A stretch of DNA of 64,000 bases from Pardosa pseudoannulata (GCA_032207245.1 CM063510.1:49426595-49490594), one strand, 5' to 3'. Positions 39,022 to 53,148 are shown, counted from the stretch's first letter. Translations and numbers: made by a program. The notes: a model not told the origin generated them from the letters alone.

Positions 39022-42000
39022 TTCTGCATTTCATTGAATTTTAGCCTACAAATTCAAGCCCACCTGCAGGTTGAGATGTTTGCAATATACTTGAATCAGT
39101 ATGTCCCTGCCTCATTAGCTCTCGGAAAGTTGACCAGAATGATCATAACTTGTGCAGCATAATCTTATAGCTTTACGGTAAATGAATCAGTAGTCCAATG
39201 TAGGAGAAACTTTGCATTATATTTGCTTGGATAGATGGAAGCTGAGTACAGAAAAAAGAATGACTGAACATTTTCAATTCTCATTCGTAACAGACTCTCT
39301 AAGAAACTCGACTTCTACTTCTCGTTCTCAGACCTGCACTGAATCGGTCCTTTATTTTTTTTTTCTTGCCAGGAGGAATCTTTTTTCTTGGCAGAAAAAA
39401 GGCTTGCCAGTCAAAATTACGTCGTTACATAATTGAAAGCAATGACCAATTGCCAATGATACAAACAGTGAAAAGGCGATAACAGAGAAAAAACGCAATA
39501 TTTTAGCAACCAGCGTGGTATTTTCTCATAGCCATAATGCCAAAATCTGTGAGCTCTAAAAACATGAATGGAGGGGAATAATGGGACTGCTTGGTGTAGA
39601 AAAGTATGTCTTGAAAACCCTCGTTTAAAAGTAAAATTAAAAATTGAGTCATCCACCTAAATATTTTGACCAAAATATAGAGTTGTTATTATTTTTAAAA
39701 CACAGTACCAAGGTACATACCATACTAACTGTTTTCCCTTAATCTACCTTCTCTAAAATCCCACAGAGTATTGAAATAATTATATTATTTGTCATTCTTA
39801 AAGAACAACAAAATTTTGGGATTTATCAGGTTCACTCGGTCTGAATACTATTACTAAAACTATTTTATTTATTCTATGTTGCCATTAAGTAGATAAATAA
39901 ACAGTCTGGGAATATAATAGTAAACTTATAGGATTCTCCTTTTTGATACTGTATATTTAAAATAAGGATACCTGATCAATCAATATAGATAATAAAGATC
40001 GTACCGGGGTGAATTATCATTTCCTATAATACTGAAGAGGAACAATTTAAAAGCTGAAAATGGTAACAAGTAATCTGCGATTAGAAATATTATATGCAAT
40101 CATTAGAAAGTAGCTTCATCTCCAATGATCTACTAGTTAGCATACCAACTAACAATTATTAGATGTCCAAACATATTAGCCGATTTATTAATTGGCTTTC
40201 AGAAGTAGATCGATATGTAATTAAGCTTCCCACACGAAACAAACGAGCAATAGAGTAAAAAATTTATCGTTTAATGAAAGCTTAAAAGGAAATGCTGATT
40301 CTTGTAAAGATACAGAAGTATACTAAAACAGTCCATGGGATAGATAAAAGTAAGCAAAAATATTTTAAACACTTTATCAATTGTCAACCTCCACGTGTTG
40401 AAAAAACAACGAACTCAGTTTATGATTACTTTTGTGAATTATGAATGAAAAGATTTACCGTATGGTTCTGAAATATTTTCCATCGATTTATTTTTGATCA
40501 GCGTGATAAGACCCTTAATCTGATCAAAATGTTTCGCAAATGCTTCACTATTTTTTATTTTATTTAGAAAATATTCCTTTACTACTTGAAATTAAAATTA
40601 ATAACTTCTGTAAAACGAGTGTGTGATATGTAACTTATAAAAATATCCTTCTAGAAGAAGCAGAACTTTTTTAATTTATCATGAATAGAAAAGAGTATGG
40701 TGAAGATTATAAGTCATAAAAGCTAATATGTCCCTTTAAATAGGAAAATGTCACAAAATAATCATGAACAACATACTTAAATTAGAGGTTTTCATTTTAT
40801 CTAAAAGAACATAAATAGAATCTGAAACAGCACTTAATATTTTCTTAAAGAAATGTTATTAACTAATTTAACAGAGAAATAATTTTCATTTACTTATTAA
40901 GAACATAAATATGGATGCCTCTACACATTTATTCGCATTGTTTATTAATAAGAAAGTTCACTCACAAGTATGTGTGAATATGATAATTAAAAACAGGAAT
41001 TGTTTTTGTCTCTGATTACCACGTTGTATGATTACAGATTTCAAAATATATAGTAACTGCATTTTATTAATATAAATATTAACTAAATACTACTTTGTGT
41101 ACTTACCTATACTTGGAAATAAAGTATACACCCATTTTAAGAATCATTAATTAAGAAGTCAAAATAAATTTTGCAGTAACATGTAAGATTTTAGTTCATT
41201 ATAAGTTTGTAACATTTTAGATTTTATGATTAAAATACCAACGTTTTTGTACGTATTCACGAAAGCTACAAACATATTTTGATTTATGTATATTTCAATC
41301 TCTGAAAAATGAACTTTAATTAAATCTTGGTAGTTCCTGTTCTGAGTATTAATTATTACATTTAGAAAGAGAAATTATCAGGGAATTGATAAAAATGAAT
41401 TTGGTATTAATTTCTTACTTCCCATGTCATCACTTTATCGAATAACAGCTCTCTCAATTATACCATATTTTTAAATATTTTAAATATCATGTGACTCCTT
41501 AAAGGTTCTTTGAGCATTCGTAACTCTTTTTTTATTTTTAACTTTATCTTATTATGAGGAACAAGAAAACCAAATATGAAACGCATTTTTCATTAAGCAA
41601 TATAATGGAAAATATACCAAAATATTACAATATTTTCAAGTTGCAAAAACCATCATAACCAGAGTTACATATAATTCATATTTTTAGTTTCATAAATCAT
41701 AATTGTATTCTGATTACAACAGAGTAGTATTTAAACTCTTATTCAATTTTTAAGTTTAGTACAGTTGAAAATTGACACTACAGTAATCATAAAATTATAA
41801 TGATCTACTAATTTCCAATCTATGTTATATATCATACTATTGTAGATATGTGACAAAAATTTCATGGCATTTAAAATAAATGTTATTGAGTTATGCTTCT
41901 CGTAAAAGTCAAGAAAATTAAAAAATTGAGATGAATGAGGTGAAATTAACTGCTTCTGTTCAGAAATGCTCTTTCTTAAACTTTGTAAAATTGTACAATA

Positions 42001-43649
42001 AAATTCAATACTTAATTCATAACCAGAAACATAACCAGAAAACCTTAGTTTCCAGTTAAGCATTTTAAGCAAAGAGGAATGAAATCAATCCAAACACACT
42101 TGAAGAAAGTGTTTATTTAAATGACCACTTCTGGTGTCAATTTGGAGAATATTCCTTAACCTGATACACTACATCTCTGGTAAAGTTAATCGGAGAAATG
42201 AAGCTTAAACTATTTTCAGTACCTAAATAAATGTAATTTTGCTGAAAAACTGATTTATAAGCCTTTCCAAATCAATATAATCCCCTTTAAATTATGTTTA
42301 AGTTAAAACAAAAGGTGACTATATTCTTCAAGCATAGAAAGCACGAACCGAAAACATAAGGTTCTAAAATACAAAGGAATTGAATTCTCCTAATTAAATA
42401 TTGAACTTCAAACTTTCTCAAAGAAAGATAAGCTTTATTCGTAAAAAAATATTAATGAAGGTTCGGACAAAACAATTTTCGAAATGAAATTAGGAACAAA
42501 GTTTGAAGTACGTGAAGCCATTTTAAATAATTGAGAAAAATGAATGAAAGACCATTTCAAACATTTTATTTCCCTTTTTTAATTAAAGGTTAAATTTTAG
42601 CATGTGAACTTGATATCACCTGTTTCTTTAAAAGAAGACAAATACATTTTATGCTTTATCCTGCGAAACAAAGAATTAAAGTTTCGAGTGGGAGACATTT
42701 GAGAGCCTTGCATTATTGAAGGTTTTGTAAATGAAACAATACAAATTAAAAATTCAACTTTTTTTTATATTCCATTCTTTTTTTAAACGAATAAAAAGGA
42801 GCGTAGCAGAAACTTAAAAAAATCCAATTGTCTTTTTATGAAAATGTTTTAAATGAATCACAAAGAAAAAATCACTAGAAAATAAAAAAAATGGTCATTT
42901 GTAAAAAGTGAAGGTATAATGTCATTATGTCTAGAGTCTAGTGCTTCCCAGGAGGTACCATCAAGAAAAAAAAATATACGAGGTTAAAATAAAAAAAATT
43001 CACCTTTGATAAAAGTTTTGTAGTTTTCATCTTTTTTTGATTTTTTTAATATTTTACTTTTGTCGAACTTCACCTTTCCAGAACATTTATACCATTAAAT
43101 TCAGTCAATAATGCAATCAATGAGTTTTAGAATTTTCGTTTTATCTCTCCCTAGATAAGAAAAAAATATTTGATTTTTTTCCTTTCAATAAAAGACATGC
43201 ATGAGATTTTTTTTTCATGCTGAAAGTTTCAGGGAGAAAAGCAATTGCAGCAATTTTCTCAGATGTCGATTTTTTTGGGATGTATATTTAAAGTATTACC
43301 CCCAAAGAAATAGATTTTTTTCAGAGCAGATAAATCCTTTTTGTCATGATCCTTGTAAGAAAAATTTTACATAAACATTTTATAAATAAGTAGTTGTTAT
43401 AAATAAGTAGTTCTTATAATTAAATATAAGTTTAAGAAATATAGATGAAATATATTTAAGTATTTATAACTCCAATATGCTTATCGCTTAAAAATAATAT
43501 TCTTAAAGAGATACCGTTTTATATAATTGGTTAAATACTATATTGTATTATTTAAGTTTATCAAGTTTTCTCAAGTCGTATTGTTCCAAAGTATTTTGCT
43601 ACACAGAAACACCTGCCTGTTAAACATTTGTCCAAATATCTTAGAAGGT
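39022..43649. other. Long AT-rich gene-free stretch
   Basis: About 4.6 kb with no recognised gene, RNA or transposon. The 109-codon minus-strand frame at 41743-42072 and the frames at 39212-39656 show no domain, and their residue use follows base composition. Confidence 0.45.
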
Positions 43650-43950
43650 GTTACTTCTTTAGTGCACCCGGGGAACACGTAGAGCTTAAGATATGCTGTG
43701 GACGCAAGTAACATTGTTACACTGGGTCTTCATAATTTAGAGGTAAGGACCAAGCAGAAAAACCCCCAGGCTTGGCGTATAATCTTCGGAGGTATCGTTT
43801 TGGAACTTGGAGGGCATTGTAACCACAAATATATTTTATGTGACCAAGTCACCATTAGTGAACACTAAGGAACTTAAGTAGGCTCAAGTCTCGATTACGT
43901 TGCCGACTTCGCTACCGAAGATCTATTGTTCAAAAGTTCCTAAGATTGAA
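43650..43950 (-). repeat. Old interspersed repeat, family C, copy 2
   Basis: The reverse complement aligns with 17041-17350: ttcactaatggtgac, cataaaatatatttgtggtt, a diverged middle, tttttctgcttggtcc. No coding frame or terminal repeats seen. Confidence 0.7.
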
Positions 43951-44187
43951 GATATGGCTTAAAAACTTTAGAATGAACGACTACGACAATTTTTTGATTT
44001 ACTACGATCTTAACCTATTATAAAAGGTGCTTGATTCAAATTACATGGCCAGTGGCTAACATGACGGTGAAGATTAGCGTACTAGGTAACGGCGATAAAA
44101 AAAAATGCAAAATAGTGTGTCAACATAACTCTGCATGTTTAAACGAAGGTCAAAGAGCACTTTCATTGGAAACGGAACGAGATTTAA

Positions 44188-44452
44188 CACTAAACATACC
44201 ATATAACGGGTCAAATGACCCACAAGGTTTATGTAAAAAATGCGATGGGAAATGAATTAAAAATTCTTATTCTTTGTGTTTGCAATACATAAAAATTGAC
44301 AATATACAATTTTGTTTAATTATAATAAAGTTTATTTGTCTATTTCCTTCCAATTTTCCTATTTCATACATTTATAATCAGAAAAATACAGTCCGGTCAT
44401 TTGACCGGCTATGGTAGAAATAGGTATGTATTAAGTGTTGGTATGTTTAGTG
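44188..44452 (+). mobile_element. piggyBac-type MITE, copy 2 (265 bp)
   Basis: CACTAAACATACCA at the left and its inverted partner TTGGTATGTTTAGTG at the right are flanked by TTAA at 44184-44187 and 44453-44456. Subterminal palindromes are intact here: gggtcaaatgaccc near the left end (44208-44221) and ccggtcatttgaccgg near the right (44393-44408). It is an inverted copy of 25599-25864. The frame covering its left end is incidental. Confidence 0.93.
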
Positions 44453-44456
44453 TTAA

Positions 44457-44823
44457 ATTCGGCTTTTGATAAAGATATTTTACTACTTGACAGAATTTTT
44501 AGTGGATATGAGAAATTCCGTTTTTATCTTACAATCGAATAATTCGTTGACAACGTAAAAATCACCATAACCTGACAAGCAATCAAAAAAGTCATTAATA
44601 TCGCTCTAAAGACCAGGTCATGTTAGACGTGTTCTTTGATATACAGGACAACATACATCTGATATTTATTCTGTAAACAAGTCTGTCTATATGTAGACAT
44701 CCTACATCGTTTTTGAGTGACTGTCCTAAAAAACAGACCAAGAGTGTTGTAGGGTAACCAGTGTTGGGTACTTTTTCAGAACAATGGTCTGTCCGCCTAA
44801 CCAACCTAGTCTCTATCTTATAT
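44457..44823. other. Spacer between MITE and SINE
   Basis: More balanced composition at about 44610-44810. A 77-codon minus-strand frame there (44595-44828) has no recognisable domain. Possibly another unrecognised repeat. Confidence 0.35.
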
Positions 44824-44996
44824 GCCAAACGATGGCCAAATGGTTAAGGTGCTGACTTTCGGAACCAGAGTTTGTGGGTTCGAATCCCACTATGGCATGG
44901 ATGTTTGTAGCTTTCGGAATCGGCTTTAAGCAGTAGGTCCCGGTCTCATTAGCCCTCGTGTTGCAAAAAGTAGACGTAGGGCTACAAAACCAAAAA
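44824..44996 (+). mobile_element. tRNA-derived SINE, longest copy, 12-bp TSD
   Basis: A tRNA-like head has an A-box-like tggccaaatgg (44833-44843) and a B box ggttcgaatcc (44877-44887) inside a tgtgggttcgaatcccac T-arm. The spacing suits a tRNA-type RNA polymerase III promoter; the A-box region looks Ser/Leu-like. The body follows (cggctttaagcagtaggtcc, gtctcattagccctcgtg, ttgcaaaaagtagac) with a short A/CA-rich tail. A perfect 12-bp duplication, tctatcttatat, flanks it (44812-44823; 44997-45008). Compared with this copy, those at 29215 and 34229 are 5'-truncated. It is not a functional tRNA gene because the acceptor and anticodon stems do not close. Confidence 0.9.
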
Positions 44997-45008
44997 TCTA
45001 TCTTATAT

Positions 45009-45241
45009 ACTACATTAGCTTATTTCTTGATCAGGATATCTACTTCCAGTGTCTTTGATTTGAACCCGCAAATGAACCTCAAACTTCATCGCAGGTTAAA
45101 TTATAGTACATATCCATATTTCGATGATCTTACAAGCGATGGCAAAAGTTGAACATTCCATTAGGGTCTTATTTCGGAAGAGGATGTTTTTCAGAATTTT
45201 CAGTGGAAATAAGTTAAGTTATGAATTCATTCCAAAAACCT
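45009..45241. other. Short spacer
   Basis: Nothing recognised between the SINE and the minisatellite. Confidence 0.4.
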
Positions 45242-45330
45242 TTTAACGATACTATTGTTACTCTTAACGATATTATTGTTATTTTAACGATATTATTGTA
45301 TTTTAACGATATTATTGTTACTCTTAAATA
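45242..45330 (+). repeat. Minisatellite, ~21-bp unit, four copies
   Basis: Units of ttaacgatattattgtta with or without ctc repeat about four times. Confidence 0.9.
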
Positions 45331-47659
45331 TTTCTTAATTTACCTTCCGTTTTTAGTTGAAAGCTGTTGTTTTAAAAATTTTACTTTGTTTTTGGGATTT
45401 AATTTAAAATACAATCACAAGTACAGATTGTATACCGGTACCTACTGATTTAACACTAAGGTAATTTAAGAAAGAGTATCACACGTACATGTATGTGCAA
45501 ATGTTTAGGGACGTTTTGTATATATTCTTCATATTCATTTAAATGTTTGTGTTATACATAAGTGTGTGTATTTTATGCTTAGTAAAAGAAAACTTTGAGA
45601 GAATGTCCTAATAGTTCAAGGTTTTTCATATAAAATATACTGAAAAATTTCTATTCAAAATGTTTCATTTTGGAATAATTTATTCTTCTTGTTTCCAATA
45701 TATTAATAGTTAACCCTTTGATAAGTATGAACGACAAGGCATAGTTTAATGCAATGAGATTTAAAAAGCGTTTTGAAAATTGTTGTGAACTTGCTGTAGT
45801 AATATTATGATTTTCATTGTACTTTACAACAATAAAATCAAATTCATATCTTAGTAATAACATATTTGTCCCAAGGAGTCTTTCGATCTTAATGATTAAT
45901 TTCTTGTTATAGTTTAATATTAATAAGGAATTTGCCAAAATATTTAACTAGAAAGCAATTCTACAAAATGTTTGAAAAGATTTAAAAATTTATGTCATAA
46001 CATAGAAGAAAAATATAAATAATATATTTAGCTTCCAACAGTAATAATTAAGGTTCAATTCAACAATTCTTTTCTAATTAGAATTTATTTAATTACTCTG
46101 CATAAGAATAAATACGAAAAAATATTTTTGTGAGTTTTTATTCTGTAAAATATTTATTACATTATCCAGTTGACTTTATGTTTAGTATTCGCAGAGGCTT
46201 TTATCTTTTGGTTTGATGTAGATATAATAGTAAAAAATTTTGCTTCTGTAAAAAGAATTTGAAAAAATCTCTTGTGTAAAAAATAATGTAATCTAAAACT
46301 TGTTTTTACTCACGTCCATTGTAGAACCCGTATAAAAAGAGTATTGAAAAGTATTAATTAAGGTAAGATTGGTTAAGATAGCATAAAATTAAAGAGCACT
46401 TTTTTAGAGAGGTTTTAATACAATAAAAAGTTTTAAAAGAAAATTTGAGATTGGAAACAGTAGTTTGGTTCTCTTTTTTGTTCTGTAGACGTGTTTTGAT
46501 TTAAGTAAAAAAAAACACTAGCATTAATTTAAAAATGTTTGAGCAATATAAAAATCATGAAGTCAAAGGTATACATATTTTTTAAAGACTTTTCTTAGTT
46601 GTATATAAAAAGTATTGTTATCGAAAAAATGTTATAATAACTTATATATTAAGGAAAAATAAATCAAAATTGGCTGAAAAGTTCCAGAATTAAAGAATTT
46701 CTTGTTTTCAGAAAATAAAAAGTTTAATAAAATTGGAAACGCTTTTAGAAAAAAAGTAACTTGAAAGAAAATATTTATATACTGATTAAAAGAAATTAAA
46801 TTTTACTCTACAAAATTTACTTAAAAAAATTTTAGAGTTTAGTCAAAAATTTTTAAAGTAAATACAAAAAATGCTTAGAAGAGAACTTTTATTTAGATTT
46901 TTACTACATAAGTTAACTCACATAGTGTTTCGAGTACAGTGTTTCCTATTTCTTTAGGATTTATAAACTATAATAATGCATAGAAACATTCAAGAAGGAA
47001 AGTTAATTTTTAGGAAAATTATTTTTTATTAAAAATGTAAGTGGGATACCCGTTAAGAAATGCGGTTATATGAAGTAAGATATAAGTAACATTTTTTTTC
47101 ATGAAAGAATAAAATTTCTCTCAAAATAAAGACATTATCTTATGTTATTACAGGAAAATAAACTATTCTGGTTTTAAGTAGTGTTTCCCTATTCAATGTA
47201 GGTCTAATTAATTTTTTCTGCATTACATTTTATCGCTTGTTTGCTGAACTAGGAAGTTGAGATTGTTTAAAAATTCTCTCCAAGCTTAATTTAAAAAAAA
47301 TAGAAAAAAACATTTTAGAACCATGTTTTTTTAATGTGGGAGATTAAAATAAATACGAATTCCGGTTGGAAAAAGCTTTAAAACTAATGAAATATTTTGT
47401 AATCATAATGAAGTGGGGAGCTTTTGCGTTTTTGCATTGGATATTTAATATGAAATTATTATTGCATAGTATATTGTTTAAAACCTTTTAATGCATAAAT
47501 TTAGTTCTTTATAATTTAAAGTAAATTTATTTCTAAAGAATAGCTTTAATATTGTAAATATTTAAAAATAATTTTAAACATTAAGTTTGCTTGTTAAAAC
47601 TACTATAACTTATAATTCTTCTAAAAAGTATATAATATATATAAGATGTAGAAAACAAT
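45331..47659. other. AT-rich gene-free stretch
   Basis: About 2.3 kb. A 95-codon minus-strand frame (45651-45938) has no domain. Nothing else was recognised. Confidence 0.45.
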
Positions 47660-48580
47660 TGCCTATAGGATGTGTAGGTCCACCTTTAGTCCTCAAAACC
47701 ACCAGCACTCGGCATGTCATTAAATCCACAAGGTGCTGACAGGTAGTCTGAGGTAACTAATTGCAAGCGCTCACCAGCTTGTCCTGCAATTCCCGCAAAT
47801 TGCGAAGGGGTAGCATGGTAGCACGAATTTGGTTTTCCAGGTGGGACCACAAATGCTCTATTGGGTTAATATCAAGGGAATTTGGGGGGCAAAACATAAC
47901 TTGAAAGTCCCTGTAATGTTCCCCGAACCACTCCCTGATGATTCGACCCTTATGACATGGTGTATTATCCTTTTGGTGAGGACCACTCCTCGCCGGAAAT
48001 ACTGTTGTCATGAATGAGTGAACCTGGTCTGCAATGATGTTCATGTAGCGTATAGATGCTAGGTATTGTTTTGTGGGGATTATGGATATTATTGTTCTCT
48101 AGGTAAACATTCCTCACACCTTAATACCTCCTTCACTGGCTTTTCTCCGCCCAACCATGCATCCGGTACGCAGAGTTTCATTTGGAAATCGGCGTATTCT
48201 AATACGTCCGTCGATGTGACGATAAGAAGTCGTGATTTCTTGGATCATGTAATTTTCTTCCTTTCTTCTATTCGGATGTTTCTTGGCCAGTGCAGTCGCA
48301 GCTGGCAATGATGTGAGCTAAATGCAGGGACATGTTTCAGCCTCCGGCTACGTAGGCTCATATGCAACAATGTACCTAGTCAATGTGTTGAGAAACATTG
48401 TCTGGGGCACTTCTATTGTAGCTAGGGGTGATTTCAGCCGTTGTAGCTCTTCGGTCACGGCGAACGTAGCAATCTCCACTCTTCACTGGAATCAACATAC
48501 ATCGCTGGCAAGCGACTTGCCATTTCACCATCCATACACCACTGTCAATATGTGTTCAAAACAGACAGTCCACTAAAAAT
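47660..48580 (-). pseudogene. Tc1-like transposase pseudogene, second lineage
   Basis: Read on the minus strand from about 48580: helix-turn-helix remnants (RRDRRATTAEITPSYNRSAP, then DNVSQHI), a GRIRIRRFPNETLRTGCMVG region, GGIKV with TGG to TGA at the next position, then the best part at 48044-47757. That part reads MNIIADQVHSFMTTVFPARS, KDNTPCHKGRIIREWFGEHY, CPPNSLDINPIEHLWSHLEN and LRELQDKLVSACN. After an in-frame TAG the C-terminus continues LPQTTCQHLVDLMTCRVLVV then LRTKGGPTHPI. The order matches the whole Tc1-type DDE transposase. DNTPCHK and LDINPIEHLW keep the last two catalytic-motif regions. Stops and shifts make it non-functional. It is a different lineage from 768-1790. Terminal repeats were not located. 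Confidence 0.88.
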
Positions 48581-49315
48581 CGTTTCTAATATTGATGTTT
48601 CCGGTTGCCGTGTAGTAACGATTTCACTTTTATCGAAGTCTGATAAATTAGTTGTTATAAATGAAGGGTGGTCATAATATACAGGCTCTTCTTTGTGTGT
48701 ATATGTATGTATATATATCTAAATCTATTTTGTTTAAGTTTATTAAAACACAAATTTTGTTAAACAAGAGTAAGAAAATGAGCCCCATAAATTGTACTCT
48801 TATTGTTTTCTTGTTTCCCATTTTATTGATAATATCTAATAATTCTAAATACTCACATAATTTTCTCTTAATTGCAAACAATCCTATCTACAGGAATAGA
48901 TAGAAATCAGTATTTGATAGTAAAATTAGACATTATAATTTCTATTTTATCTTATATTACAAATCTGTCTGAACATTTTTTTGAACTTCTGAAACAGTTT
49001 CAAGTAAAATTTCCTTTTAAAATGACTAATACATCACACATCAATTTTTTTAATAACATAATATCGGAAGAATTATTAATTAAACATTTATCAAATTACA
49101 GGATAAAAGTTCTTCCTGGGCATGAAAAACAATAGAAAACAATAAGCCGACTTTTATACTAAACATTTCTAATAAAGTCACATTTCCTTAAAGAAAAAGT
49201 CTTAGATATAACATTTTAAAATCATATATTCTATCGGTCGTAGAAATTTCACTCCTGCATCCATGCACTCTCTGCACATCTACCAATATCAATATCTGCC
49301 CTGTATGTATATTAT
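48581..49315. other. Gene-free stretch
   Basis: An 87-codon plus-strand frame (48872-49135) has no recognised domain. No terminal repeat for the neighbouring Tc1-like remnant could be identified. Confidence 0.4.
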
Positions 49316-50323
<1,008 letters not shown>

Positions 50324-50367
50324 ATGGCAGGTAACTTAGCTGTTGCCTTTCGGAATATTACTGCTCA
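50324..50367 (+). CDS. Possible first coding exon, unknown protein
   Basis: The start context AAGATGGCAG (purine at -3, G at +4) opens a frame encoding MAGNLAVAFRNITA plus two bases. It is followed by the full donor GTAAGT at 50368-50373 (exon end ctca, so -1 is A rather than the usual G). The upstream 160 bp stay open in the same frame from 50162, so an earlier start is possible. The protein is not recognised and no downstream exon could be linked. AT-rich DNA produces GTAAGT often enough that this may be chance. Confidence 0.3.
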
Positions 50368-50678
50368 GTAAGTCTAATTATCTGTCTCTAATTCTATTTC
50401 TTCTTAATAAGCAAAGTGAAAAGATTTTAGATATGTTATTGTCACAGATTAGGTGTTCACTTGATTTGTATATATGATATATTAAATGGGTCCCATAAGC
50501 CATAAACTGTGTAGAAAAGGAAATATAAATGAAGGAGTGATTCTGTAACAACTGCATTAGGTGGCAATTAATTAATACTAACTTTAGAATGCGTTCTTAT
50601 AAAAATAGAAATTAATTTGCATTAAAATCATGTTGATTTCATAAATTGTTTTTAATTGATACTAATGAATCGATATCT

Positions 50679-50693
50679 TTCTCTCTCTCTCTC

Positions 50694-50763
<70 letters not shown>
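50679..50763. repeat. (CT)n(TA)n microsatellite
   Basis: (CT) at 50679-50694, then (TA) at about 50700-50763. Confidence 0.95.
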
Positions 50764-50766
<3 letters not shown>

Positions 50767-52463
50767 CTCATGTTAAGTATATATTGTAAAATATCAAAAA
50801 ATTGTGATGGACTAAAATTTTATACATTACTGAACATTTCTTTTTTACTTTTATTAATTAATATGGTGTATAAATTATAATGTTGCTGATCAAAATGTTT
50901 ATAGTTTTTATAACTAATGTAAACTTTAGCTATTAATCTGAGTAGATGATTAACAGGTTATTGATGTCAGTTTTTCATCTGAAATTTACTGTACCAAAGG
51001 ATATATGCAGGTCTTAAGTTAGCGGATTCTCCATTGGGGAACCTAAAATTTTCCCCTTCACGGAGTTCCCAGTAAATTTATGATAATAGGCCCTAAAATT
51101 TATATGTTTTATGTATTTTACTTATCTGTTAATATCATGAATAAGAAGCTAAACAAAATTTTGCTTCTCAATCTAAATATTGTTTTTTAGATCACACAGT
51201 ATTACTTATACCAATTTGAAACCTCTCTTTGACAAAAGTATTTCATTTTGTAAAAATTTAATAACTATCGTATCTAGTAATCAACTTTTCTCATTGTAGC
51301 ATACGAAATGAAGTTAAACTTTTTTGAACTTTAGTGTATTTGAAAATGCTTAATCTCTACAAATCATAAAAGAATTGTTAGAAACAATTTGTACAAATCT
51401 ATTGTGAGCATTTTTTGCAGTATGTCGGTAAAATAGCTTTATATTTATTGCAGGATAATGAATAATAACTTCGTTGTCTTGATAATTTAGAATTAATACC
51501 TTTACTATTATTACTACGTATCTTACTGTATTTTAGGAGAATACAACAATAATTGATATAAGGTCCAAAATCTACCATATTTGAAAAAGGGGTTATGTCT
51601 TGTGTGAAAAAAAGAGCATTAGGCATTTTTAATAAAGATAATTTTTAAAAATAATATTATGATACTGAAAATCTGTAACTTTTTTGTGAGATTTTTTTTA
51701 TATCAGAAGTAAAGGTCATTTTTAAAAAATATTCCAATTTTCCCTGCACGTACAAGGTTTTTTAAGGTAATAAAAGTTTTCCTCAAATTCCTACATTCAA
51801 AATTTTTCCCCCTTTTGAGAATTGAAATGCACTTTAACTAACATGGTTTTGAGAAAAAGTCCTGTATTTGGACATACACATTCTTATTTCTACTAACTTT
51901 ATATATTTACCTGCACTATGATATCCTATTACCCTCAAAGACGTTTATAAAACGTTTCATTAAACGCGGGATAATTTAAACAAATCTGTAAGAAATTTTT
52001 TTATGGTATACTGTAAAAATTTGAAATTTGTTACACAGTCACCTTTACTTCTGATTTAAAGATATAATTCTAATAAAATATAATACATTTTAATCAGATA
52101 GATGAAAGTAATGATACACAATAATTTTCAGTCTATGATTGTTTTAACAACAGAATAACAAACGTGGTTAAAATTTCGTACTTTTATACAACGCTGCTAA
52201 TAGTAGTAATTATTAAATTTGAATTTTGAATTTTTATTTAAAGCAGGTTTTCTGATTTCTGCTACATATTTCTCTACCTTCAACGTCAAAAATATTGTAC
52301 TATATATATTGACTATATATCTATTTTATATCTTAATCCTAAATCAACAGAATGTTGTGTAGCTTTCTTAAGGTTTTATTTTTGTTATTGGCTGCACTAT
52401 TAAGCTAATTGATTGGATAGTACATAACAAAAGTTTTTATTTGCGTTGTGTTAAAGATTTTGT
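50764..52463. other. AT-rich gene-free stretch
   Basis: About 1.7 kb with no recognised gene or family. Confidence 0.5.
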
Positions 52464-52467
52464 TTAA

Positions 52468-53148
52468 CCGCTTCCCTTATAAATTTTTTTGAAAAACATT
52501 GCAAAAAATCGTCACATTTTTTAATTTTATTATTAAATACAAGGAACAAAACAAAATATCTAGGTTTTAAGTTGAATGTTTTACAGGTGTAAAAACATGT
52601 AATTTTAATATTAGTATTCTATCCCGAGTTATCTCGGGCAAATGGGAAAAGTTAAATATTAGTCTTTGTCTGATAGTTGTTTAAAAGGGGACAACACAAA
52701 GTGATACATGACATACCGAACACTGCTATCTGGTATCTTATCTTAATGACTTACCTATGGAATCTCTTTTACGGGAGAACAGAGTACACAACTCTCACGT
52801 TGGATTTGATGTTTTTTCAGTAGCAGGAATAACATTTAGAAAATGCCTTGAGTTTAACCTAAATGCTAAAGGACTTATGCTGGGTGTTCCTGATATGACA
52901 GAAAACTCGTCACGGTGATTTTCTGAAATTAGTTTTTCACTCAGTTTAAAGCACGTTACCAGTCCCTCCAAAAGAAACCAACAAAACTTTGCAAACTGTC
53001 AATCAAAGCTGAATATTTTCTTTCGTTTTCTCCAGGCCGAGTAAAACGAATAGGACTTACGAATTCTGCTTCACCAGAGTTTTCTCAGAATAATAGTTAA
53101 CTGCAGTATATACGAACCCGAGATAACTCGGGATAATCAGGCAAGCGG
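52468..53148. mobile_element. piggyBac-like non-autonomous element (681 bp)
   Basis: Bounded by TTAA at 52464-52467 and 53149-53152. Left end CCGCTTCCCTTAT and right end (reverse complement) CCGCTTGCCTGAT match at 11 of 13 positions. The 16-bp palindrome cccgagttatctcggg lies inside both ends, about 155 bp in from the left (52623-52638) and close to the right (53117-53132). TTAA flanks with CC-starting ends fit piggyBac elements. The interior is GC-richer, but I see no DDD transposase motifs, so this is either a non-autonomous element or a deleted, decayed copy. It is unrelated by sequence to the MITE family at 25599 and 44188. Confidence 0.65.

Noticed and set aside
41743..42072. 109-codon minus-strand ORF
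   Set aside because: No domain, Ile/Phe/Asn-rich residue use expected from AT-rich DNA, and no splice or start signals.
44828..44900. A functional tRNA gene
   Set aside because: A and B boxes are present, but the acceptor and anticodon stems do not pair properly, and the sequence is part of a SINE with target duplications and truncated relatives.
48872..49135. 87-codon plus-strand ORF
   Set aside because: No recognised motif, AT-driven composition, and it starts inside a neighbouring unrelated frame.
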